A stretch of 64,000 nt of DNA, from positions 62,001 through 126,000 of the forward strand of contig JAIEMT010000017.1 of NCBI GenBank assembly GCA_019751945.1. The letters are read 5' to 3'. Below the pieces are notes generated by a model. It ran no database searches, was not told the DNA's origin, and was given only the letters and a program-made list of their open reading frames with translations. The DNA is from a bacterium. GTDB taxonomy: Bacteria > Bdellovibrionota > UBA1018. Positions 35,146-42,262 of the stretch are shown here, in pieces; within the stretch, counting starts at the first letter, position 1, and every line of letters starts with the position of its first letter. Position numbers and translations under genes: made by a program.

Positions 35146-35883
35146 ATGTTCGTTGACTCGCAGGTCCACCTTTCCATCATCGTGCCTGTCTACAACGAAG
35201 CGCAAACGCTCCGAGAAATCCTTCGACAAGTAGAAGCTGTATCGTTGCCCGTTTCTAAAGAAGTCGTTTTAGTCGACAGTGCAAGCACGGATGGCAGTCG
35301 AGAAATCGTTCAGAATCTCTGTGAAGAGTTTGGATATAAGAGCGTCATGCTTGATGCGTGCCGCGGCAAGGGTCACGCGGTGACTCAAGGTTTGCAAGTC
35401 GCGACTGGTCAAATCATTCTCATTCAAGACGCAGATTTAGAATACGATCCCCGAGACTATCCTCAGCTTCTTGAACCCATTCTTTCTGGCAAAGCCGTAT
35501 TTGTTTTAGGGAGTCGGCGCTTAGGACTTGGTACTTGGAAAATTCGCGCTTATCAGAAGTCGCCTGTTTACGCTTGGATTCTCAATTCCGGATCGTTGGT
35601 ACTCGAGCGCCTTTTCGGGTTTCTCTACGGAGTGACCTTGACGGATCCTCAATCCATGTACAAAATTTTTAAAAGAGAATGCTTAGAGGGATTAGAGCTT
35701 CGAAGTCAGACTTTTAATCTGGACTGGGAGATCGTCTGCAAATTCGTGCGAAAGGGGTATTATCCTTTAGAAGTTCCCGTTTCCTATCGGGGTCGAAGTC
35801 ATGCGGAAGGGAAAAAGATTCGAATTTGGCCGGACGGATGGCTGGCTTTTAAAGCAATTGTCGAATTCAGATTTGGTGATTAG
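35146..35883 (+). CDS. GT2 polyprenyl-phosphate sugar synthase-like protein
   Basis: A 245-residue protein with the DPM1-like GT2 fold: LSIIVPVYNEAQTLREIL, VVLVDSASTDGSREIV, CRGKGHAVTQGL and IQDADLEYDPRDYP (DxD). It ends with a basic region (SYRGRSHAEGKKIRIW) but no clear membrane tail. These enzymes make dolichyl- or undecaprenyl-phosphate mannose or glucose, the donor used by GT-C enzymes. The TMTC-like protein at 25012-26448 is a plausible user. It is divergent from the SPASM gene and five bases upstream of the next gene. Confidence 0.85.
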   Translation: MFVDSQVHLSIIVPVYNEAQTLREILRQVEAVSLPVSKEVVLVDSASTDGSREIVQNLCEEFGYKSVMLDACRGKGHAVTQGLQVATGQIILIQDADLEYDPRDYPQLLEPILSGKAVFVLGSRRLGLGTWKIRAYQKSPVYAWILNSGSLVLERLFGFLYGVTLTDPQSMYKIFKRECLEGLELRSQTFNLDWEIVCKFVRKGYYPLEVPVSYRGRSHAEGKKIRIWPDGWLAFKAIVEFRFGD

Positions 35884-35888
35884 AGTCG

Positions 35889-36869
35889 ATGAAAGAGAAT
35901 AAGTTAGGGCCGATTGCTTTTGTCTTGGTCGCATTTGCTGTCTTTGTTGTTTATAATTCCTTAAGCGCGCTTAAGAAGAAAAATCTCGCCAATCAAAACA
36001 AGACATCCCAATCTTTTCCAAATCCAGTTGTACCTTTTAAGGGTTCAGGGGGGATGCCAGTACCGCCGGAGAGCTGCAATACTCCTGAATGTCTCGCTCA
36101 GTTTGACCGGGCTGCTTTTAAGGCTGTGCAGGGAAAGGTCGAGCTCGAAGAAAAAATGAAGCGATTGTACGCCGAGTGCAATCAAGGAAGAGCCACTCGC
36201 TGCACGAAATTGGCTTTCATGTACCAAGAAAATGGAATGGCGAGCCAAGCTTCCCATTTCTTTAAACAGGCTTGCTTGACAGGGAGCGGAGAGATTAAGG
36301 CCTGCGAGTATTTTGGAAAGAGCATGAGTGCTGACGAGGCCCGACACCACATCGAGAAATGTAATCAAAATGAATTGCGTTCGTGTCTGCTGGTAGCAGC
36401 ATTTGATTCTCAAAATGGAAAAGAAGCAGAGATGCAAAAGCTCATGACTTATTCGTGTGCCAATGGGTACTGGGCCGCATGTCCTGAGTTGGGCCCGACT
36501 TTGAGCGAAGATGATCGAAAGAAAGCTGCCACTGATTGTATTCAAGGCAAGAATGCTCGGGCTTGCGCCATGATTTATGGGTCTGAGCGGGAACTACACA
36601 ATACCGATTCAGCAATTAATTTTTTGAAAACAGGTTGTGGCCTCAATGATTCAGATGCTTGCTTGGAGCTGGGAAGGGAACTCATTACTCAAAAAGATCA
36701 GACCAGTCAGAATGAAGTGCACAACCGTTGCAATACAGGTGACCCTAACGCGTGCATGACCAAAGCCCGACTGATTATGGAAGAAGACCCGGATGCTGCG
36801 CGTACTATTTTAGAAGCGCTTTGCAACAAGGGAGTGAGTCGGGCCTGCTATTACAAAAAAGACGTCTAA
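35889..36869 (+). CDS. Membrane-anchored Cys-rich Sel1-like repeat protein
   Basis: A 326-residue protein with an N-terminal membrane helix (IAFVLVAFAVFVVYNSL), a Pro/Asn linker and then at least eight repeats of the form C-x7-8-C, for example CNQGRATRC, CLTGSGEIKAC, CNQNELRSC, CANGYWAAC and CNTGDPNAC. Paired Cys in helical repeats are typical of Hcp-type Sel1 proteins, which are secreted and disulfide-locked. It therefore should act in the periplasm. It follows the GT2 gene by five bases and its end overlaps the radical SAM gene on the other strand by four bases. Confidence 0.75.
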   Translation: MKENKLGPIAFVLVAFAVFVVYNSLSALKKKNLANQNKTSQSFPNPVVPFKGSGGMPVPPESCNTPECLAQFDRAAFKAVQGKVELEEKMKRLYAECNQGRATRCTKLAFMYQENGMASQASHFFKQACLTGSGEIKACEYFGKSMSADEARHHIEKCNQNELRSCLLVAAFDSQNGKEAEMQKLMTYSCANGYWAACPELGPTLSEDDRKKAATDCIQGKNARACAMIYGSERELHNTDSAINFLKTGCGLNDSDACLELGRELITQKDQTSQNEVHNRCNTGDPNACMTKARLIMEEDPDAARTILEALCNKGVSRACYYKKDV

Positions 36870-37963
36870 GCCACAGTTTGGGTTTTTTCCCGTAACTGGA
36901 GCCAGAGATCGCCTTTCGTCAGGGGGGGAAGGCTGTCTAAAATCGGAACTAATACTCGCATCGAGTTCTTAAGGTCTTTGGGGGTCATTGTTTTCAAGTA
37001 AAAATCTAAAATACCTTCTCGTTCTGATTCTTCGAGAGTCAAAATGGAGTGTTCAGGTGGCTCTACTAAAAAGGTTCGAAAAGCTCCAAAGCCGGTCTCT
37101 CTTTCAAAGTTATGAATGAGCTCGAGTTCTTTCCAGTTATCCCGTTGGATCAAGAAGTTGATTCGCATATTCATGCTCGAAAGACCGCGCTGAACACGGT
37201 CCGCGTCGTATTCACGAAGTCGTTCGATCGTTTCCATCACCACGCGAAGGTCGCCCTTTTTCCGAATCTTTGAATAAGTTTCGGGTACAACACTGTCAAT
37301 ACTCACGATCAGACTTCGAACTCGAATCTTGTCGAGGGAGCTCTTGATCTTGTCAGTAAGTTTCCAGTGAGCATTGGTCGTGATAGTCCAGCCACAGGTG
37401 GGATTCAGTGCGCTGATCTTATCGATGAGTTTGTAGGTATCTTTTTGAATGAAGGGTTCGCCCGAAAGTAATTCCACTTCCTTCAGTCCCGGGATGATTT
37501 TTTCAAGCTGAGGCCAAAAACCAATTTCATCGTAAAGCCCATTGGGCTTTTGCCAAATGTGACACATCTGGCATTCGAGGTTACATTTGCCATTTAAATT
37601 CAAGCCCAGTCGAATGGGGCCTTGAGTTTGAATCTCTTCCAGCTGCATATCGGGAAGGATTTCATTGTATTTCGTACAAAGGTGGCAGGCCCGTTCTCGA
37701 ACTTCTTTTTGGCAGGTGGAAGGCTTTCCGTCCAGGAACTCTTTTCGCCATTGCCGAAGTTTGGGACTGTTCCAAATTTCTTCTAAGGATTGTTCCTTGA
37801 TGTTTCCGACGGGAAATTCGCATCCCTTGATCCTGCAAGCTCCCACTTGTCCGTCGGGCTCCAATAGGAGGGTGGAGAAGGGCATAGCACAAAAAGGTTT
37901 ATCAAAACCTAAGCGCCGGTGCTCTGCCTCGACTTCGCGGGCGTTTGCAAAACTTTGAGCCAT
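36866..37963 (-). CDS. Radical SAM protein with N-terminal SPASM-like region, next to S74 and PqqD genes
   Basis: A 365-residue protein. Cysteines of the SPASM-like region lie before the core (25, 43, 48, 84, 93, 96; FCAMPFSTLLLEPDG, ACHLCTKYN). The radical SAM cluster is CNLECQMC (127, 131, 134), followed by VELLSGEPFIQ and VSIDSVVPETY. This order is unusual and matches the protein at 31465-32853. Its ATG directly follows the S74 gene stop. PqqD-like proteins bind leader peptides for SPASM-type enzymes, so I infer that this enzyme modifies a protein of this operon, probably the S74 protein. Confidence 0.82.
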   Translation of the reverse strand: MAQSFANAREVEAEHRRLGFDKPFCAMPFSTLLLEPDGQVGACRIKGCEFPVGNIKEQSLEEIWNSPKLRQWRKEFLDGKPSTCQKEVRERACHLCTKYNEILPDMQLEEIQTQGPIRLGLNLNGKCNLECQMCHIWQKPNGLYDEIGFWPQLEKIIPGLKEVELLSGEPFIQKDTYKLIDKISALNPTCGWTITTNAHWKLTDKIKSSLDKIRVRSLIVSIDSVVPETYSKIRKKGDLRVVMETIERLREYDADRVQRGLSSMNMRINFLIQRDNWKELELIHNFERETGFGAFRTFLVEPPEHSILTLEESEREGILDFYLKTMTPKDLKNSMRVLVPILDSLPPLTKGDLWLQLREKTQTVA

Positions 37964-38440
37964 TTACTTCAATGTCTGACGCGAAAGAATGTCCTCGAGA
38001 GAACGAATGCGCTTTTCCTGCTCGAGCACGGTGGTGCTGAGATCTTTGATTGCTTCCACCAAGTAGGAGGTGAGCTTGGTGTAGTTGACGGCCAGCATTC
38101 CCGAAGCTTGGTCCTTGCGTACCAACTCCGGCATGACTGCCGCCACTTCCTGAGCAATCAAACCCGACTCGAGTCCAGAGCGCTGAGCCTGTGAAGTTTC
38201 GGGATTCCAGTTGAAATGAACTCCACCGAGTTGCATGACCTTGGAGAGGGCGCCTTCGATCGGACGAATCTGAGTCTTTAAGCGAAGGTCTGAGCCGGCG
38301 AATACATCCAAATAGATGCTCTCATTGAGAACTTCCGTTTCGATTTGCTCTAGGTTGAATTCTTTAATGCCGCCAAAATAATAATCTTTTTGATCTTTAG
38401 GTTGCCCTTTAGATTGCAAATCCTTCTCTTTTTCGGCCAT
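37964..38440 (-). CDS. Peptidase_S74 (intramolecular chaperone auto-processing) domain protein, no signal peptide
   Basis: A 158-residue protein. Residues 50-158 match the S74/ICA domain of phage tail spikes and MYRF: GSDLRLKTQI (Ser 50 and Lys 55, the catalytic dyad spaced by five as in the family), GGVHFNWNPE, SGLIAQEVAAVMPELV, AVNYTKLTSYLVEAIKDL. A short coiled coil (EQEKRIRSLEDIL) follows. Before Ser 50 there is a 49-residue segment with aromatic and Gly residues (DYYFGGIKEFNL). Cleavage before Ser 50 would free that segment. It lies between a PqqD-like and a radical SAM gene. It is normally part of a large fibre; here it is small and cytoplasmic. Confidence 0.82.
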   Translation of the reverse strand: MAEKEKDLQSKGQPKDQKDYYFGGIKEFNLEQIETEVLNESIYLDVFAGSDLRLKTQIRPIEGALSKVMQLGGVHFNWNPETSQAQRSGLESGLIAQEVAAVMPELVRKDQASGMLAVNYTKLTSYLVEAIKDLSTTVLEQEKRIRSLEDILSRQTLK

Positions 38441-38472
38441 AAGCCCTCCCCTTTTGAAAGACTAAGAATACC

Positions 38473-38754
38473 TTAATTGTCACTCTGTGACAGAAGTTTC
38501 TTGCTGAATAAGTCTTGAACAAAAGACGGAATGTCTTTTTGTAGAGATTCGCGGTGCGCGATGTTTTGTTCACCAAACTTGGCAATAAGCTCGCCGACGC
38601 TCTTGGGCGTTTGCATTTCATTCCAAACTGCAGCGGCCATTCCATCGATTTTGTAGAAAAGGCTCGATTCATCCATTTTCATCAAGATGACGGTTCCGTC
38701 TTGGTTGCGCCGCGCAATAACATCTTTAGAAATCTGATAACTTTGATTTTCCAT
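38473..38754 (-). CDS. PqqD-like RiPP recognition element protein
   Basis: A 93-residue protein with the PqqD pattern: ISKDVIARRNQDGTVILMKM, SSLFYKIDGMAAAVWNEM, SVGELIAKF, DIPSFVQDLFSKKLL. PqqD folds bind the leader of a precursor peptide and present it to a radical SAM enzyme. It is the first gene of the minus-strand unit PqqD, S74 protein (32 bases later) and radical SAM. No other short precursor peptide gene is evident nearby, so the S74 protein may be the target. The pqqD name is not used because the pathway is not PQQ. Confidence 0.85.
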   Translation of the reverse strand: MENQSYQISKDVIARRNQDGTVILMKMDESSLFYKIDGMAAAVWNEMQTPKSVGELIAKFGEQNIAHRESLQKDIPSFVQDLFSKKLLSQSDN

Positions 38755-38836
38755 GATTTCTCTGTCTCCCCCGTGAGTAATAATTTTCTACTTCATTTTA
38801 AAAACCAATGCAAATAGACTCACGAGAGGCTTTCGA

Positions 38837-40123
38837 ATGAAAAAAATCGGCCTGGTCCTGAAGAAAGAACAATCCAGTTGGGTAAGCTGCCGATCGATCA
38901 CTCGCGGGCTGATCCGTTCTTACGAGCTCGCGTTTCCAGGTTCTGAAATTCGACTCTTTCATATTTTTGAAGGTCAGTCCCAGTTTGAATCGTTCGAGCT
39001 TTCTAAAGAGATTAAAAGTTTTGGTCCAGAGCTCGTAGCGTTTATCGATCACGCTCCGCATCCGGGAGATGTTCTTCGAGGTTTACACCATCACTATGGA
39101 TCTGAAGCCTTGCCTAGGATTTTTGTTCACGTCTTCGGCGATTTCACTTTGCACGCCTTGAAATGGTTGCCGCTTGAAGACGTGCTGAAGGATTTGTCGA
39201 TTCAGTTTATTTGCGCTTCTGAAAAGCAGGAACTGTTGATTCGAAGTTTCTGCGCAGGGGTGCCTCCCGTCAATTACATTCCTTTTCCGGTAGACGAGAG
39301 AAGTTTCTCCTACAAAGTAGGTGAGTCGAAGCGAGTTCGAACCGAGTTGGGTTACAAAGAGGGCCAGGAAATCTTTTTCTACTCCGGCCGTTTGAGTTTG
39401 CAGAAGAATGTCCTGCTTCTGATTTCGGTATTTGCCAGCTACCTCCGGAATTTTAATTCCGAGGCCATCCTCTGGTTGGCCGGACCAACAGATGATTTGG
39501 GCGTTCCTTACTTGGGAAAGCCCTCTCAGGAAGGTCTTTTTGCTAACGACATGATGAAGTTGATTGGCGAGGCGATTCCTGCTCAGCAGCGTGAACAGGT
39601 GGTCTATCTTGGGGAGATTGAGCACGCCCAATTGGTAGATCTGTATCGCGCCTGTTCCTACTATGTCAGCTTGAGCACGCACAATGATGAAGACTATGGA
39701 ATGGCTCCTGCTGAAGCCATGCTTTGCGGAGCGCCGTTGCTGTTAACAGACTGGGGTGGATTCTCTTCGTTCAAAAAAATCTTGGGCGAGAATTGTTTTA
39801 CAGTGCCGGTGAAAATGACATCACGACGAGTGGCTCCGGAGGCTCTGTCCTGTGTGAAGACATTAGCAAAAGCTTCGGACTGGGCTCAGAAAGGAATTCA
39901 GTCCGAGCAGATTGCTGCGTTAGCAAGAGCCTCTGTTTCTTGCGAAGCCGTGTCTGCAAAGTTAGCTTCCCTTTTTAATGAAGCACCTGCTTCGCGGTTC
40001 GAAGGTTTTTCTTCGTTGTTTCAACGAGTGCAGCAGGCATTCGAAGCATCTCCGAAGCGTCCCTTCGGTCGCCTCTATGAGTACACTTCGCTTTATCAAG
40101 AGGTTTACCGTGTCTACGTCTGA
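38837..40123 (+). CDS. GT4-like glycosyltransferase
   Basis: A 428-residue protein with GT4 motifs FYSGRLSLQKNVLLLISVF, LWLAGPTDD, YLGEIEHAQLVDLYRACSYY and EDYGMAPAEAMLCGAPLLLTDWGG (Glu-x7-Glu). The N-terminal half includes IFVHVFGDFTLH. It begins a plus-strand group of three genes (glycosyltransferase, unknown, radical SAM). It is divergent from the PqqD-like gene with 82 bases between. A sugar on a pilus, capsule or peptide is a possible acceptor. Confidence 0.83.
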   Translation: MKKIGLVLKKEQSSWVSCRSITRGLIRSYELAFPGSEIRLFHIFEGQSQFESFELSKEIKSFGPELVAFIDHAPHPGDVLRGLHHHYGSEALPRIFVHVFGDFTLHALKWLPLEDVLKDLSIQFICASEKQELLIRSFCAGVPPVNYIPFPVDERSFSYKVGESKRVRTELGYKEGQEIFFYSGRLSLQKNVLLLISVFASYLRNFNSEAILWLAGPTDDLGVPYLGKPSQEGLFANDMMKLIGEAIPAQQREQVVYLGEIEHAQLVDLYRACSYYVSLSTHNDEDYGMAPAEAMLCGAPLLLTDWGGFSSFKKILGENCFTVPVKMTSRRVAPEALSCVKTLAKASDWAQKGIQSEQIAALARASVSCEAVSAKLASLFNEAPASRFEGFSSLFQRVQQAFEASPKRPFGRLYEYTSLYQEVYRVYV

Positions 40124-41144
40124 GTCGTTGATTTCTGATCGCCTCCGAAAAATTCGAAAGCTTGATGAAATCCAACTCTTCGAAGATTTAGATTTTTGGC
40201 AAGCCAAGACCCCCGCTTCAGGTCGGTTCGAAAGATTTCTAGATCCCCATTCGAAGCATTACTTCTCAATGCTTCGGCCGGTTTTTCTTCATCAGCTCCG
40301 TTCCGTACAGGTCTTGGATGTGCTTTCGCCAGTGTTGGCGCGAGATGGCTTGCTGACGCTCCTTCATTTTTTTCAAAGGAATACGAAACCGACGGGTGAG
40401 AATGTCTGTCTATTGCTTCCGCCGCGAATGGCGCCGGTCGTTCCAGAGGCTTGGCAGAAGCAGGTTGTGTATTTCACATTGGAATCTAGGGTGGCTCCCC
40501 CTGCCAAGGGAGAATTGAAAGCTTTTTATATTCATTTCACGATCATTGATGAAAAACAGGCTAGCTTGGATTTCATTCGCGCCCGACTGAAGGCTGTACG
40601 AAATCGGTTGGAACACGAGCCTAATGCTCGAGTTTGTTTCAATGTTTCTTACAATCGAACGGCTGAAAAAGGGCAAAAAGGTTTTGATCGAAAAAGCGCC
40701 TACTTTTTCGAAATCACCAAGGTTATTTTCAATGAGCTAGGCGCACGCCCTGAATATGTGACTTGGGAAGAGTTAAAGAGTGAGAGTTTTTCAAAAAGTC
40801 TATTTTGGGACGTGAACGAGTTTGATTTCTATTACTCGGATAGTTTCGTTTCCCATTTCTTTTTAGGCAAAGGTTCGGTGGCCTGGGGTTCTCGAGAAGA
40901 AGGCTTGAAGACTTTCGAGGAAATTGACTGTTCATTGCATCATCGTTTCAAGGTGGGAAACTTTGATGTCGATCCAGTTATGCGAAAAAGAATTCAGGGC
41001 ATGATTTACGACTATCATTCGATTCCCTCATTTCGTGCCGAGAACCAAGCTTACGCGCGCCGTCCCAGTTTTGGATCTCATCACAAGCTCACTTCGCCCT
41101 CTTTTGAAGCGTTTGCTTTGAAGGTGGGTCGAGAATTGCTGTGA
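40110..41144 (+). CDS. Protein of unknown function
   Basis: A 344-residue protein started by GTG 40110 behind AAGAGG, overlapping the glycosyltransferase stop by 14 bases; an upstream ATG at 39978 would lie deep inside that gene. The product starts VSTSESLISDRLRKIRKLD. It contains alpha/beta-type stretches (ENVCLLLPPRMAPVVPEAWQ, VNEFDFYYSDSFVSHFFLG). No family was recognised. It is coupled to the next radical SAM gene by a four-base overlap, and the three genes appear to work together on one product. Confidence 0.65.
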   Translation: MSTSESLISDRLRKIRKLDEIQLFEDLDFWQAKTPASGRFERFLDPHSKHYFSMLRPVFLHQLRSVQVLDVLSPVLARDGLLTLLHFFQRNTKPTGENVCLLLPPRMAPVVPEAWQKQVVYFTLESRVAPPAKGELKAFYIHFTIIDEKQASLDFIRARLKAVRNRLEHEPNARVCFNVSYNRTAEKGQKGFDRKSAYFFEITKVIFNELGARPEYVTWEELKSESFSKSLFWDVNEFDFYYSDSFVSHFFLGKGSVAWGSREEGLKTFEEIDCSLHHRFKVGNFDVDPVMRKRIQGMIYDYHSIPSFRAENQAYARRPSFGSHHKLTSPSFEAFALKVGRELL

Positions 41145-42262
41145 AAATTTCTACCCTATTTGACGTAGCACGCAGGACTCTGGAGGCCCGAATACGGAAA
41201 GGCTTAGGACTAACTCCTCGTCCCTATAAGCTACTTCTGGAATTGACGGGTCTTTGTAACTCGCGCTGCACTCACTGCGGAATTTGGAAAAATGATCGCG
41301 AGACTGTTCAATCGGAACTTCGAATTGAAGAAATAGATCGATCCTTGGCCCAAATGGGAAGAGATTTGGTTTGGTTGGCTCTCTCTGGTGGAGAAGTGAC
41401 GATCTACAAGAATTTTCCAGAACTGGTGGAATCGATTCGAAAGAACTGCCCAAATCTTTCTCTGGTGACATTTACGACCAACGGACTTCTTCCTAAGAGG
41501 GCTTTGGAGTATGCACAGCTTTTAAATTCGCTTGGAACGGATCTTTTTATTACTGTGAGTTTAGACGGTGACGCCGAAACTCATGATCAGATTCGCGGTC
41601 GTCCTGGGAATTATGCTTTGGCTCAAGAAACCTTCCATCTTCTAAAGATGGCCAATATCCCTGTTCATTTCGGCGTGACTTTGAGTGATGCCAATGCGCC
41701 ATTCATCGAAAGAGACTACGCCAGTTTCGCAAAAGAAATGAAGGCAGTGACCTTTGTTCACAGTGACGGGATCTACGGTCAGAAAAATCCGATGAGCGAT
41801 GCCATCCTTTCACGGTCGCTTAAAACGGTTTCAAAACACTATCGAATTCGAACTCCCGGAGAGTTTTTAGAAAAAGTTTATCTCGAGTTGGGATTGATTT
41901 TTTTGAAAGAAGGTCGGAGCACCAATGTGATTTCTTGCGAGGTGCTGCATACAAGTTTACATGTTCGTCCGAATGGGGCTGTTCATCCGTGTATGTTTCT
42001 TCCAGAGTTAGGAAATCTGCGAGTTCAAAGTTACCAAGAGATTTTGAGATCAGAAAAGACGACGTCTGCACTTGAAACGATTGCGAAGGATCGGTGTTCT
42101 CATTGTTGGATGAATTGCTATGCGCCGCACTCAGTGCTGATGCACCCGATCCAGGCTATGCAGCGGCTCTTGGGGTCGAGAATCAAAGAGAGATTTGAGA
42201 ACCACCCAGCCGTGTCGAGCGAGAATAGCCGTATTCATAATGGCCATCCGAGCCAGCTTTAA
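41141..42262 (+). CDS. Radical SAM/SPASM protein
   Basis: A 373-residue protein with the standard core CNSRCTHC (Cys 39, 43, 46), ALSGGEVTIYKNFPEL and VSLDGDAETHDQIRG. C-terminal SPASM-like Cys are SCEVLH, HPCMFLPELG and CSHCWMNCY. The auxiliary clusters suit a peptide-modifying or small-molecule dehydrogenase. The gene overlaps the previous one by four bases. Its end overlaps the MiaB-like gene on the opposite strand by 132 bases. Confidence 0.87.
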   Translation: MKISTLFDVARRTLEARIRKGLGLTPRPYKLLLELTGLCNSRCTHCGIWKNDRETVQSELRIEEIDRSLAQMGRDLVWLALSGGEVTIYKNFPELVESIRKNCPNLSLVTFTTNGLLPKRALEYAQLLNSLGTDLFITVSLDGDAETHDQIRGRPGNYALAQETFHLLKMANIPVHFGVTLSDANAPFIERDYASFAKEMKAVTFVHSDGIYGQKNPMSDAILSRSLKTVSKHYRIRTPGEFLEKVYLELGLIFLKEGRSTNVISCEVLHTSLHVRPNGAVHPCMFLPELGNLRVQSYQEILRSEKTTSALETIAKDRCSHCWMNCYAPHSVLMHPIQAMQRLLGSRIKERFENHPAVSSENSRIHNGHPSQL

